A DNA stretch of 62,742 nucleotides from an uncultured Eubacteriales bacterium (GTDB taxonomy: Bacteria > Bacillota > Clostridia > Oscillospirales > CAG-272). The notes under the pieces are model-generated. The model did not search any database and was not told the DNA's origin. It saw only the letters and a list, made by a program, of their open reading frames with translations. The translations under genes and the position numbers were made by a program. Shown piece after piece: positions 1 to 9,123 of this stretch. The stretch covers positions 1 to 62,742 of the forward strand of contig URAP01000008.1 of the NCBI GenBank assembly GCA_900545935.1, written 5' to 3'. The stretch's first letter is position 1. Every line of letters begins with the position of its first letter.

Positions 1-83
1 CCCCGCCGTTAAACGGTCTATAAATTGCAGACTATTGCAAATTACCCGCGGCAGCGGAATAAATCCGTGCTGTCAAGCAGCGC

Positions 84-1616
84 TCAGCACCATTCGATAG
101 TTGCCGGAGGCTTACCTGTAATATCGTAAACTACGCGGCCGGCACCCCTTACCTCATTGCAGATACGGGCGGAAATGGTTCCGAGTATCTTATGAGAAAT
201 AGGCGTATACTCACAGGTCATAAAGTCGGAAGTACGAACAGCGCGGAGCGCAATGGTATAATCGTAGGTGCGGAAATCGCCAACAACACCGACCGAGCGC
301 GTATCGGTAAGAACAGCGAAATACTGATCTGCCTTGACTCTGTGCTTTAATATCTCCTCGCGGAAGATAGCGTCTGCATTCTGAAGAATTGCTATCTTCT
401 CTGCGGTTATCTCTCCGATGATACGAACGCCGAGTCCGGGACCCGGGAACGGCTGACGGTCGACATAGGAGCGCGCAAGACCGAGCTGACGACCGAGCGC
501 ACGCACCTCATCCTTGAACAGACCGCGAAGAGGCTCGACAAGTCCGGTAAACTTCATATTATCGGGCAGACCGCCTACATTGTGGTGGCTCTTGATGGTA
601 GCAGCCTTGCTTCCGCCCGACTCGATAACGTCGGGGTAGATAGTGCCCTGAGCAAGGAATGCAACATTATCGGGGAGCTTTTCCGTCTCCTCCTCGAACA
701 CCTTGACAAACTCTGCGCCTATTATCTTTCTCTTCTGCTCCGGATCGGTGATGCCGCGCAGAGCAGCAAGGAAGCGCTCGCCGGCATTTACGCGGATAAA
801 GTGGAGGTCGCGACCCGAAAATGCCGCCTCTACATCGTCTCCCTCATTCTTTCTCATCAGACCGTGGTCAACGAAAACGCAGTGCAGCTGTCCGGGAATA
901 GCGCGCGAAAGCAGCGCCGCACAAACGGAGGAATCCACTCCGCCGGAGAGTGCGAGCAGTACGTGCTTGTCTCCCACCTGATCACGAATATCGCGAATAA
1001 GCTGCTCCTGAAGATTATGCAGATCATAGTCTCCTTCCGCGCCGCATACGCGATAGAGGAAGTTATGGATCATGTCGGTTCCGCGCGAGGTGCTCTCGAC
1101 CTCGGGATGGAACTGCATACCGTAAAGGCGGTTAGCCTTGTTTTCAATCGCCGCATTCGGACAGTTGTCGGTGCAGGCGACCGAACGAAATCCCTCAGGC
1201 AGCTTGACTATCTGATCGGTATGGCTCATAAGTCCGATCTGCGCCGCGTTCAGACCCTTGAACAGATTAGAGCCGGTATCTACACGCATTGCCGTCTTAC
1301 CGTACTCGCTGACGAGGCAGGGCGCAACGGTGCCGCCGCATGACCACGCGAGCAGCTGAACGCCGTAGCATATACCGAGGATCGGTATACCGAGCTTAAA
1401 AATGTTTTTATCACAGCGTGGAGAGCCGTCCTCATAAACACTGTTCGGACCGCCGGTGAGAATAATTCCGATTGGTCCGATCTCGAGGATCTGCTCCACC
1501 GTAATGCGGTCGCCGGGCTTAACGACCGAATAAACATTGCATTCACGTACTCTGCGGGCGATAAGCTCCTTATACTGCCCGCCGAAATCAAGAATCAGAA
1601 CTGTCTGCTGTGCCAT
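84..1616 (-). CDS. guaA: GMP synthase (glutamine-hydrolysing)
   Basis: Converts XMP to GMP with ATP, using ammonia from glutamine; last step of de novo GMP synthesis, cytosolic. The 510-residue protein has the usual full length. An N-terminal class I glutamine amidotransferase domain carries the nucleophile in GICYG (Cys83) and the FHPE motif with its His and Glu. It is followed by the ATP pyrophosphatase P-loop LSGGVDSS and the C-terminal dimerisation domain ending in ATIEW. The start follows an AGGAG-like site (ACAGGAGCAGGT). It has its own promoter about 130 bases upstream. pyrG lies upstream on the same strand, separated by a strong terminator. Identification is certain from sequence motifs. 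Confidence 0.97.
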   Translation of the reverse strand: MAQQTVLILDFGGQYKELIARRVRECNVYSVVKPGDRITVEQILEIGPIGIILTGGPNSVYEDGSPRCDKNIFKLGIPILGICYGVQLLAWSCGGTVAPCLVSEYGKTAMRVDTGSNLFKGLNAAQIGLMSHTDQIVKLPEGFRSVACTDNCPNAAIENKANRLYGMQFHPEVESTSRGTDMIHNFLYRVCGAEGDYDLHNLQEQLIRDIRDQVGDKHVLLALSGGVDSSVCAALLSRAIPGQLHCVFVDHGLMRKNEGDDVEAAFSGRDLHFIRVNAGERFLAALRGITDPEQKRKIIGAEFVKVFEEETEKLPDNVAFLAQGTIYPDVIESGGSKAATIKSHHNVGGLPDNMKFTGLVEPLRGLFKDEVRALGRQLGLARSYVDRQPFPGPGLGVRIIGEITAEKIAILQNADAIFREEILKHRVKADQYFAVLTDTRSVGVVGDFRTYDYTIALRAVRTSDFMTCEYTPISHKILGTISARICNEVRGAGRVVYDITGKPPATIEWC

Positions 1617-1749
1617 ACCTGCTCCTGTAAAAATAAAAATTCCGCAGCGCGGTAGCGGTCTGTGCCGACCGCATCACTCATGTTCAACATCCGTACGGGC
1701 ATTACATTCGACATAAAACGACTGTGTTCCCGCACAGAGATACAATTAT

Positions 1750-1777
1750 ATTATATCACATTTTACGATTTCGTCAA
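1750..1777 (-). promoter_or_regulatory. Sigma-A type promoter of guaA
   Basis: Read on the minus strand there is TTGACG (1772-1777), a 16-base spacer and TATAAT (1750-1755); a second overlapping TATAAT sits at 1745-1750. Transcription would start near 1740 and give a leader of about 125 bases before the guaA start. I looked for a purine riboswitch in the leader and did not see one. Confidence 0.7.
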
Positions 1778-1792
1778 CGGCTCCGGAAAGAT

Positions 1793-1831
1793 TTTTTGCC
1801 CCGGAAGAAAAGTTTTCCGGGGCAAAAAAGA
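1793..1831. terminator. Rho-independent terminator after pyrG
   Basis: A perfect inverted repeat (TTGCCCCGGAA / TTCCGGGGCAA) with a short A-rich loop is flanked by A and T runs on both sides, so it can act in either direction. It lies downstream of pyrG and would stop pyrG transcripts before the guaA promoter. Confidence 0.85.
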
Positions 1832-1920
1832 TTACTATGTTGTTTTTACGGCAAGCTCAGCCGCAAATATAAGATAGCATACACCGAAAACAGCTTACAC
1901 CGAAAATAATGCAGCAGTCA

Positions 1921-3528
1921 TTATCTACTCTCATGCTTCTTGAGCGATGCGTCGATAAAGCCGCGAAAAAGCGGATGAGCCCTATCGGGACGGGATTTGA
2001 ATTCCGGGTGATACTGCACACCTACATAGAAATCACGGTCGTTAAGCTCGACAGTCTCAACGAGTCTTCCGTCGGGCGAAAGTCCGGAGAGGCAGAGTCC
2101 CGCGCCCTCGAGCGCCTCACGATACTCATTGTTGAACTCGTAACGATGGCGATGACGCTCGGATATCTCACGTGTGCCGTAGCAGCGTTCCATCGTTGTT
2201 CCGCGACGTATAACGCAGGGATATGCGCCGAGGCGCAGTGTGCCTCCCTTGTCCACATCGTCACTCTGTCCGGGCATGAAGTCAATGACCTTATGCGCGC
2301 AGAGCTCGTCGAACTCGCCGGAATTGGCATCGGAAATACCGAGGACATTGCGTGCGTATTCGATAACGGCGATCTGCATACCGAGACAGATACCGAAGTA
2401 AGGCAAAGCGTTCTCGCGGGCAAACCTTGCCGCACAAATCATACCCTCAACGCCGCGTCCGCCGAAGCCGCCGGGAACTATGATACCGTCAAGCCCGCCG
2501 AGCAGCTCGTCCGCATTTGCGTCACACAGCGGCTCGGAATCTATCCACTTGATATCGACCTTTGCTCCGAGCGCATAGCCCGCATGACGCAGCGCCTCGG
2601 CAACCGAGAGATATGCGTCGTGCAGCGCGACGTATTTGCCGACAAGTCCGATAGTGACCTCCCTCTCGGCAGACTTTATGTTGTCGACCATTGATCTCCA
2701 CTCATCGAGCGCGGGAGCAGGCGCATCTATGCCGAGCTCGCGGCAGACGACATCAGAGAAATGAGCAGACTCGAGCATAAGAGGCGCCTCATATAGACAC
2801 GGCAGGGTGAGATTTTCGATAACGCAGTCCGGACGAACATTGCAGAAGAGCGATATCTTCTTAAATATGCTGTCCTCAAGCGGCTGATCGCAGCGCAAGA
2901 CGATGATATTCGGGTTGATTCCCATGCCCTGCAGTTCCTTGACCGAGTGCTGAGTGGGCTTGGATTTATGCTCATCCGATCCGCTGAGGAACGGAACGAG
3001 TGTTACATGAATGAACAGACTGTTCTCACGTCCGACCTCGAGCGATATCTGACGCACCGCTTCAAGGAAGGGCTGAGACTCAATATCGCCGATGGTTCCG
3101 CCTATTTCGGTGATTACCACGTCCGCGTCGGTCTGCTTACCCACGCGATAGACAAAATCCTTTATCTCGTTCGTGATATGCGGTATGACCTGAACGGTAG
3201 AGCCGAGATATTCGCCGCGGCGCTCCTTGTTCAGAACATTCCAGTAGACCTTACCGGTGGTAAGGTTGGAAAAACGGTTAAGATCCTCGTCGACAAAGCG
3301 CTCATAGTGTCCGAGATCAAGGTCGGTCTCCGCGCCGTCCTCGGTGACATAGACCTCGCCGTGCTGATACGGGCTCATCGTCCCCGGGTCGACATTTATG
3401 TACGGGTCGAGCTTTTGCGCCGCGACACGCAGCCCGCGAGTTTTGAGCAGTCTGCCGAGCGATGCTGCGGTGATTCCCTTTCCGAGGCCCGAAACAACGC
3501 CGCCTGTTACGAAAATGTACTTTGTCAT
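1921..3528 (-). CDS. pyrG: CTP synthase
   Basis: Amidates UTP to CTP with ATP and glutamine; pyrimidine synthesis, cytosolic. The 535-residue protein is of standard length. The N-terminal synthetase domain opens with KYIFVTGGVVSGLGKG. The C-terminal class I amidotransferase domain has the nucleophile elbow GICLGMQ and the YHPEF motif. It stands alone between the guaA terminator and the ANTAR gene. The first 170 bases upstream hold no gene; no initiator run of the kind known for reiterative-transcription control of Bacillus pyrG was obvious. Confidence 0.97.
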   Translation of the reverse strand: MTKYIFVTGGVVSGLGKGITAASLGRLLKTRGLRVAAQKLDPYINVDPGTMSPYQHGEVYVTEDGAETDLDLGHYERFVDEDLNRFSNLTTGKVYWNVLNKERRGEYLGSTVQVIPHITNEIKDFVYRVGKQTDADVVITEIGGTIGDIESQPFLEAVRQISLEVGRENSLFIHVTLVPFLSGSDEHKSKPTQHSVKELQGMGINPNIIVLRCDQPLEDSIFKKISLFCNVRPDCVIENLTLPCLYEAPLMLESAHFSDVVCRELGIDAPAPALDEWRSMVDNIKSAEREVTIGLVGKYVALHDAYLSVAEALRHAGYALGAKVDIKWIDSEPLCDANADELLGGLDGIIVPGGFGGRGVEGMICAARFARENALPYFGICLGMQIAVIEYARNVLGISDANSGEFDELCAHKVIDFMPGQSDDVDKGGTLRLGAYPCVIRRGTTMERCYGTREISERHRHRYEFNNEYREALEGAGLCLSGLSPDGRLVETVELNDRDFYVGVQYHPEFKSRPDRAHPLFRGFIDASLKKHESR

Positions 3529-3678
3529 GATATCACCCTCACTTTATTTTACTTAAATATACTCTATCCATGTGCCGTGCAGATGCCGAGCAAAGAGCAG
3601 CATACGCCGTGCTTCCGGTCACGACGGCGAAATGCCGTTTTACAATCCGATAGCGAAGTCCGTACAGACAGCCTCCGC

Positions 3679-4260
3679 TTATACATAGGTTTTAATAATG
3701 GATTCCGCAACGGCACGCTTTGAAATACAGCGGTCCATCGCGGTCTTTTCGATATATCTGTGCGCATCCGGCTCGGTCATTTTCAGCTTTTCGATAAGCA
3801 GCAGCTTTGCCCTGCCGACAATACGTATCTCCTCCATCTTTTCCTCGACCGTAGCCGCGCGCTGCTCCATCCGTCGCAGCCGCTCACGCGTCGCGCGCAG
3901 CAGCACCACAGACTGTGATATTGCCGCGGCGCTTGTCGGCTTCTGCATTACGAGAACTCCGCACGGGCAGAGCGCCGAGCACAGCTCCGGGTAATGCTCG
4001 GCCTTTGTCAGCAGCAGAACACCGGAGCCGCTGCCGGTCGCGATATCCTCCGCAAGTCCGCTGCCGAACTCATCCGGGAGCGGTGTGTTGATAACGATAA
4101 GATCAAAGCTTTCCTCTACCGACGCGCGTCGCGCCTCCGAGCAGCTCTTTACCTTTTTCACCGAAAAGCCGTGTCCGTCAAGCAGCGGGATCATACCACC
4201 GTCGAATTTTTCCGACGATGAGACAAGCAGCGCACGGCATCTGCGCTCGTTCATCTCCAT
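3679..4260 (-). CDS. ANTAR-domain response regulator-like RNA-binding antiterminator
   Basis: 193 residues. The N-terminal part (about 1-115) has a receiver-like fold. Where a receiver has its phosphorylated Asp, this protein has Asn in LIVINTPLPDEFG, so it is probably a pseudo-receiver. A coiled segment (about 120-140, RERLRRMEQRAATVEEKMEE) leads into a C-terminal ANTAR domain (about 140-190). The ANTAR family binds paired hexaloop hairpins in nascent RNA and prevents termination. Proteins of this kind are often encoded next to glnA and glutamate synthase genes in Clostridia, and here glnA is directly upstream. I infer it controls the nitrogen genes around it, possibly through a ligand or partner rather than phosphorylation. 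The start is well supported by a GGGGGG Shine-Dalgarno sequence. Confidence 0.88.
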   Translation of the reverse strand: MEMNERRCRALLVSSSEKFDGGMIPLLDGHGFSVKKVKSCSEARRASVEESFDLIVINTPLPDEFGSGLAEDIATGSGSGVLLLTKAEHYPELCSALCPCGVLVMQKPTSAAAISQSVVLLRATRERLRRMEQRAATVEEKMEEIRIVGRAKLLLIEKLKMTEPDAHRYIEKTAMDRCISKRAVAESIIKTYV

Positions 4261-4361
4261 ATGATCCCCCCTTCGGTAATGTTAATTACACATGTACGGT
4301 CTGTGCGGTGCCTTACGGTACTCCGACGGCGCAATTCGGCACAGTCAGTGCCGAAAATCCG

Positions 4362-4427
4362 CGCATAGCTCACCACTGCAATTGAGTGTAGCTCAGTCGG
4401 TACGATCAAGCGTAGCTAAGTCGGCAC
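4362..4427. repeat. Short imperfect direct repeats, 24-base spacing
   Basis: Between glnA and the ANTAR gene, a unit like GTAGCTCAGTCGGTAC (4386-4403) recurs as GTAGCTAAGTCGGCAC (4410-4427), with a weaker third copy (ATAGCTCA) starting near 4365. If glnA and the ANTAR gene are cotranscribed, the repeats lie in the RNA between them. The function is unknown. A nearby inverted repeat (TCGGCAC / GTGCCGA, about 4337-4355) could form a hairpin. Confidence 0.5.
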
Positions 4428-4441
4428 AATACATCGTCAAC

Positions 4442-5638
4442 TCAACCGAGATACGCCTCAATAACGGTCTGCGGCAGCACACTGCGCAGAAATTCGCTCT
4501 CCCCGGCGATCTTTTTCGCTTCTCCGAGCGATGCGGGCAGACGCGCCACATCACTTTCCTCCTCAAGCATATTGCGATCACACTCCGGCGGAAGCGGAAG
4601 CGAACGCGTAATACCGTCGAGGCAGGCGCGTATGATAAGCGCGTATGCAAGATACGGATTGCAGAGCGGGTCGGGTGAGCGCAACTCTGCCCTGCGGTAT
4701 TCGCCCTGAGCGGCGGGAATGCGAATAAGCTGCGAGCGATTCTCATGCGACCACGAAATATACCTCGGCGACTTAAAATGTCCGAGTCGCTCATACGACT
4801 GCTCTGTTCCGCAGAGGAAGAGCGAAAGCTCACCGATATGCTCGAGCAGCCCGGCAATAGCCGAGCCCATAACATCATCTCCGCCGCCGCTGCGGATGCT
4901 GAAATTTATATGCATGCCGTTGCCGGGATGCTCCGGAAGAGGACGCGGGCCGAAATCCGCCGTGAGTCCGCTGCGGGCAGCGACCGTTCCGACTACCGCC
5001 TTGAAGGTAACAGCATCATCTCCCGCGCGCAGCGGACTCGAATAACGAAAATCTATCTCGTTCTGTCCGGGTCCCTGCTCATGGTGCGAGCTCTCCGGCT
5101 TTATACCCATCTGCTCGAGCGTCAGGCATATTTCGCGGCGGACGTTCTCCCCCTTATCCTCGGGAGCGATATCCATATAGCCTGCATTGTCGTATGGAAT
5201 ACGGGTCGGCTCTCCGTGCTCGTCGAGCTTGAAGAGGTAAAACTCCATCTCCGCTCCGAAAGCAAAGGAATAGCCCGCCCGCTCCGCCTCGCGCTCAGCC
5301 TCGGCAAGAATACTTCTGCAATCGCTTTCGAACGGTCTCCCGTCCGGATAGCAGACCGAGCAGAACATGCGGACGACTCTGCCGTGCTCCGGCCTCCACG
5401 GGAGCACCGAGAGCGTAGCGGGGTCGGGATGCAGCATAAGATCGGAATGAACAACATCGCCGAAGCCCGCAATGGACGAAGCATCGATGGCTATACCGTA
5501 ATCGAAGGCACGATCGAGCTCATCCGGCATTATCGAAATATTTTTCTGTTTGCCGTATATATCGCAGAATGCCATTCGGATGAATTTTACATCCTCCTCT
5601 CTGACATACTGCATTACCTCATTGGCGGAATAATTCAT
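4442..5638 (-). CDS. glnA: Glutamine synthetase, type I-like (short)
   Basis: Makes glutamine from glutamate, ammonia and ATP; cytosolic dodecamer in the family. The protein has 398 residues, shorter than the usual 440-470. Clear glutamine synthetase motifs are seen: the FGAEMEFYLF metal site, SSHHEQGPGQNEI, the PGNGMHINFS ATP-site region and the ENRSQLIRIP flap/arginine region. The start follows GAAAGGAAG. It lies downstream of the three glutamate synthase genes and upstream of the ANTAR regulator on one strand, so the group forms a GS-GOGAT unit. A second, unrelated-length glutamine synthetase (glnN) lies 5 kb away. A related gamma-glutamyl-amine ligase is possible, but the context favours true glutamine synthetase. 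Confidence 0.88.
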   Translation of the reverse strand: MNYSANEVMQYVREEDVKFIRMAFCDIYGKQKNISIMPDELDRAFDYGIAIDASSIAGFGDVVHSDLMLHPDPATLSVLPWRPEHGRVVRMFCSVCYPDGRPFESDCRSILAEAEREAERAGYSFAFGAEMEFYLFKLDEHGEPTRIPYDNAGYMDIAPEDKGENVRREICLTLEQMGIKPESSHHEQGPGQNEIDFRYSSPLRAGDDAVTFKAVVGTVAARSGLTADFGPRPLPEHPGNGMHINFSIRSGGGDDVMGSAIAGLLEHIGELSLFLCGTEQSYERLGHFKSPRYISWSHENRSQLIRIPAAQGEYRRAELRSPDPLCNPYLAYALIIRACLDGITRSLPLPPECDRNMLEEESDVARLPASLGEAKKIAGESEFLRSVLPQTVIEAYLG

Positions 5639-5719
5639 ATCTGCCTGCTTCCTTTCACAGTCTGCTTTTCTTTTATCGCCTGCACAGCCCGTACCGACAC
5701 AGGCACGGTCGATGCACGC

Positions 5720-6469
5720 TCAGTTTGCAACATACATCTGCTTATACGGGTTGCTCGAATTCGGCGTTACAACGGTAAAGCCCGGCGCGAGGATCTCGTC
5801 GAGCGGGCGATCAAACGACTCACTGAACATCCGCAGCAGCGGCATTATCTCGCTCATATCCTTCTCGGATGCCGCAGACGCAGAGACACCGAGCGGGAAT
5901 CTGATATCCGAAGCATCGCCGCGCAGCAGCATCTTTCCGCCGTGCATTCCCGTGCAGGGAAAATTTCCGACTATCGGACGCTGACCGCGGTCAAGACCGA
6001 GCACGACTATTCTGCCGCCCGCCTGATATTCGCCGAGAAAGCTGCCGCACACACCTCCGATAACGATGGCGGGGCACTTCTCGCGGTATTCCTTCATGTG
6101 TATGCCGACGCGATAGCCCGCATCACCGCGAACGATTATCTCGCCGCCGCGCATCGCATATCCCGCGGCATCGCCTATGCCGCCGTGAACGATTATACGT
6201 CCGTCATTCATAGTATCGCCGACCGCATCCTGAGCATTGCCGTATACGGTAATGCTCGCTCCCGCAAGATACGCGCCGAGAGCGTTGCCGGGTGTACCGT
6301 GGATCTCTATCTCTCCCTCGCGCATTCCCGAGGCGATAAAGCGCTGACCGAGACATGCATTTATCCTTGCGCTGCCACACTGCCTGATCCGTTCGTTCAG
6401 TGCGCGATAGTCGAGTTCTGCCGCATTTATAACCTCTATTTTTTCTTTTACTCTCATATTATACCACAC
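5720..6469 (-). CDS. Glutamate synthase GXGXG-domain subunit
   Basis: 249 residues matching the GXGXG (alpha-3, right-handed beta-helix) domain of glutamate synthase. The repeated G-x-x-x-G turns are visible (YLAGASITVYGNAQDAVGDTM, AMRGGEIIVRGDAGYRVG, YQAGGRIVVLG). In the fused enzyme this domain is the C-terminal part of the large subunit; here it is a separate gene, as in archaeal-type and many clostridial enzymes. The frame opens with GTG at 6469; an ATG at 6457 is an equally good start (RVKEKIEVI). Neither has a clear Shine-Dalgarno site. A TATAAT lies right before the ATG with no good -35. It sits 57 bases after the FMN subunit and 81 bases before glnA. Confidence 0.88.
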   Translation of the reverse strand: MWYNMRVKEKIEVINAAELDYRALNERIRQCGSARINACLGQRFIASGMREGEIEIHGTPGNALGAYLAGASITVYGNAQDAVGDTMNDGRIIVHGGIGDAAGYAMRGGEIIVRGDAGYRVGIHMKEYREKCPAIVIGGVCGSFLGEYQAGGRIVVLGLDRGQRPIVGNFPCTGMHGGKMLLRGDASDIRFPLGVSASAASEKDMSEIMPLLRMFSESFDRPLDEILAPGFTVVTPNSSNPYKQMYVAN

Positions 6470-6526
6470 TGCTTTATGCTTTTCTACTTATTTTTTATAA
6501 AACGGATGATTTTTTTATTTGCCGCG

Positions 6527-8032
6527 TCATTCGCCCGCGTGACCGATGCCGAGAATGGAAAGCTCCTTTTCGTTCATCCCTACGCCGCGAAGCATAAGTC
6601 TGTTGCCGCGAAGCGCCTCGATGGAGTTTATGCCCATGCCGCCCATCAGCTCCTTTATCTCATGCTTCCATGCGCTCATGAGATTTACGAGCCGTTCTGC
6701 GCCCTCATCGGGGTCGAGACGGCGGACAAGCTCGGGACGCTGAGTTGCGATCCCCCAATTGCAGAGCCCGCTCTGACAGTTGCGGCAAAGATGGCAGCCG
6801 AGCGCGAGCAGCGCAGCCGTTGCAATATAGCAGGCATCCGCGCCGAGCGCGACCGCCTTGACAACATCGGCCGCCGAACGTATCGAACCTCCCGCGACAA
6901 GCGATACATTTCCTCTTATACCCTCATCGCGCAGACGCGAGTCGACAGCGGCAAGCGCAAGCTCGATCGGAATACCGACATTATCGCGTATCCGCGTGGG
7001 CGCAGCGCCCGTACCGCCGCGGAAGCCGTCTATCGCGATGATATCGGCACCGCTGCGTGCAATACCGCTCGCTATAGCCGCGATATTATGCACCGCAGCG
7101 ACCTTGACTATGACCGGCTTTTTGTACTCGGTAGCCTCCTTGAGCGAATATACGAGCTGGCGCAGATCCTCGATCGAATAGATGTCGTGATGCGGCGCTG
7201 GGGATATCGCATCCGAGCCCTCCGGTATCATTCTCGTTTTCGAGACATCGCCGATTATTTTAGAACCCGGCAGATGTCCGCCGATACCGGGCTTTGCACC
7301 CTGTCCCATCTTTATCTCGATAGCCGCGCCCGCGCTGAGGTAGCCCTCGTGAACGCCGAAGCGACCCGACGCGACCTGAACGACGGTGTTCGGACCGTAC
7401 TCGTAAAAGTCCTCATGCAGTCCGCCCTCTCCGGTATTATAGCAGATACCGAGCTCACGCGCAGCACGCGCCAGACTCTCGTGTGCGTTGTAGCTTATCG
7501 AGCCGTAGCTCATAGCGGAGAACATGACCGGCAGCTCGAGCTCGAGCTGCGGCGCGAGCGACGGTATGATGTGTCCCTCCGCATCGCGCTCGATATGATC
7601 CGGCTTCTTACCGAGAAAAACGCGCGTCTCCATCGGCTCGCGCAGCGGGTCTATCGGAGGGTTCGTGACCTGAGAAGCATTGATGAGTATCCTGTCCCAG
7701 TATACGGGGAGCTGCTTCGGGCTGCCCATCGACGAGAGCAGCACCCCACCGCTGCTCGCCTGCTTATATACCTCACGAACGACCTGATCGCTCCATCCGG
7801 CGTTCTCGCGGATGGTATCGGGATTTTTAACTATCTTCAACGCATGAGTCGGGCAATAGCTTACACAGCGCTTGCAGTTGACGCAGCGGCTCTCATCGCA
7901 TACCATCACGCCGCGCTTTTCGTCATAGCGATGAACGCCGCCGGAGCACTGCTTTTCGCATATACGGCAGACGGTGCAGCGGCTCGGGTCGCGTATTATC
8001 TCAAATTCTGGTGCTATGTAAATGGGATTCAT
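6527..8032 (-). CDS. Glutamate synthase central FMN subunit with ferredoxin domain
   Basis: 501 residues. The N-terminus holds two 4Fe-4S ferredoxin motifs (CTVCRICEKQC and CVNCKRCVSYCP, about residues 18-62). The FMN-binding glutamate synthase domain follows, with GEGGLHEDFYEYG, GQGAKPGIGGHLPG, the FRGGTGAAP phosphate-binding loop and the Fe-S cluster cysteines near LGCHLCRNCQSGLCNWG. It would reduce 2-iminoglutarate, formed from 2-oxoglutarate and ammonia, to glutamate. The extra ferredoxin domain suggests electrons come from ferredoxin-like donors or a separate flavoprotein; no gltD is adjacent. Its start overlaps the stop of the glutaminase gene by one base (TGATG), implying translational coupling. 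Confidence 0.92.
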   Translation of the reverse strand: MNPIYIAPEFEIIRDPSRCTVCRICEKQCSGGVHRYDEKRGVMVCDESRCVNCKRCVSYCPTHALKIVKNPDTIRENAGWSDQVVREVYKQASSGGVLLSSMGSPKQLPVYWDRILINASQVTNPPIDPLREPMETRVFLGKKPDHIERDAEGHIIPSLAPQLELELPVMFSAMSYGSISYNAHESLARAARELGICYNTGEGGLHEDFYEYGPNTVVQVASGRFGVHEGYLSAGAAIEIKMGQGAKPGIGGHLPGSKIIGDVSKTRMIPEGSDAISPAPHHDIYSIEDLRQLVYSLKEATEYKKPVIVKVAAVHNIAAIASGIARSGADIIAIDGFRGGTGAAPTRIRDNVGIPIELALAAVDSRLRDEGIRGNVSLVAGGSIRSAADVVKAVALGADACYIATAALLALGCHLCRNCQSGLCNWGIATQRPELVRRLDPDEGAERLVNLMSAWKHEIKELMGGMGINSIEALRGNRLMLRGVGMNEKELSILGIGHAGE

Positions 8033-9123
8033 CAGAACGTCCCCTCCTTCAGCTTAATGATAACAGCCTCGCCGCCTGCGGGCATGCGAATGTTCTCCGC
8101 ATCCGGCTCCATACGTCTGATGGCAGCCTCCTCGCTTGCAATGTAGGTAAGGTCGTCCTTATCCGCCACCACCATCGAGCGAAGCTTGAGACGGTCGCCG
8201 AGCGCCATAAGTCCGCCTGTAAAGCCGAGGACTATAGAGAACGGCCCGGTGATGAGCAGGCTCGGATATATTTTTCTCAGGTATTCAAGCTCTCTGCGGC
8301 GCTGCTCCGGCAGCCGCTCTATCGTGCTCCAGAACGGCGCGGCAATGACCGAGGCAAGCTCCTCCTCGCTCAATCCCTGCCTGCGCAGCAGATAATCCGC
8401 AATATAGGTGATAACCTCGGTATCTGTCTGCAGCGTGCACTTGTAGCCGAACATCTCGATGTATCTGCGGTTTGCATCGTAAGAAGAAATTTCGCCGTTA
8501 TGCACCACCGAATAGTCGAGCAGCGCAAACGGATGTGCCCCGCCCCACCAACCGGGGGTATTTGTCGGATATCTGCCGTGCGCCGTCCACGAATAGCCCT
8601 CATATTCGTCGAGACGGTAGAAGTAACCGACATCCTCGGGAAAACCAACCGCCTTGAACGCGCCCATATTCTTTCCGCTCGAGAAAACATATGCCCCCTT
8701 GAGCGCTACATTGATGTGCATCACCGTGCGCGCGACATATTCCTTTTCGTCGAGCTGCAGACGCGAGAGAATACTCGCAAGCGGAGCGACAAAATAGCGC
8801 CAGATAAGCGGAACGTCGGTTATCGCGGGTGTTTTTCTTATAGGAATGTTCTCCGCCTTGACGATCTCGAACCGCTCGCGCAGCAGCTGCTCACACTCCT
8901 TGCGCACATGCTCGGAATCGAAGAATATATGCAGCGCATAGAATTCCTTATATTCGGGATAAATGCCGTAGCCTGCAAAGCCTCCGCCGAGTCCGTTCGA
9001 GCGGTCGTGCATGGGTATCATACCCTCGATAATCTTCTCTCCGGTCATACGCCTGCCCTCGCGTGATATTACCGCAGCAATGGCGCAGCCCGACGGGATC
9101 CTCACCTGTCCTTCAAGCTTCAT
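8032..9123 (-). CDS. Glutamate synthase glutaminase (amidotransferase) subunit
   Basis: 363 residues from the ATG at 9121-9123, chosen because it follows AGGGGGT; the frame extends upstream to 9171 without a ribosome site. It is a class II (Ntn-type) glutamine amidotransferase domain. Visible motifs are IPSGCAIAAVISREG near the N-terminus, ARTVMHINVALKGAY, AHGRYPTNTPGWWGGAHPFALLDYS with its HNGEI, and QTDTEVITYI. It hydrolyses glutamine and passes ammonia to the FMN subunit. It is first gene of the minus-strand unit glutaminase, FMN subunit, GXGXG subunit, glnA and probably the ANTAR gene, with its own consensus promoter. Confidence 0.9.
   Translation of the reverse strand: MKLEGQVRIPSGCAIAAVISREGRRMTGEKIIEGMIPMHDRSNGLGGGFAGYGIYPEYKEFYALHIFFDSEHVRKECEQLLRERFEIVKAENIPIRKTPAITDVPLIWRYFVAPLASILSRLQLDEKEYVARTVMHINVALKGAYVFSSGKNMGAFKAVGFPEDVGYFYRLDEYEGYSWTAHGRYPTNTPGWWGGAHPFALLDYSVVHNGEISSYDANRRYIEMFGYKCTLQTDTEVITYIADYLLRRQGLSEEELASVIAAPFWSTIERLPEQRRRELEYLRKIYPSLLITGPFSIVLGFTGGLMALGDRLKLRSMVVADKDDLTYIASEEAAIRRMEPDAENIRMPAGGEAVIIKLKEGTF

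Noticed and set aside
4386..4403. GTAGCTCAGTCGGTA looks like a tRNA D-arm
   Set aside because: No acceptor stem, anticodon arm or T arm around it; explained better as one unit of a short direct repeat.
4745..8146. Open plus-strand frame of more than 1100 codons opposite glnA and the glutamate synthase genes
   Set aside because: It spans three real minus-strand genes and their gaps, has low-complexity Arg/Ala/His-rich composition and no recognisable domain; a shadow of codon usage on the other strand.
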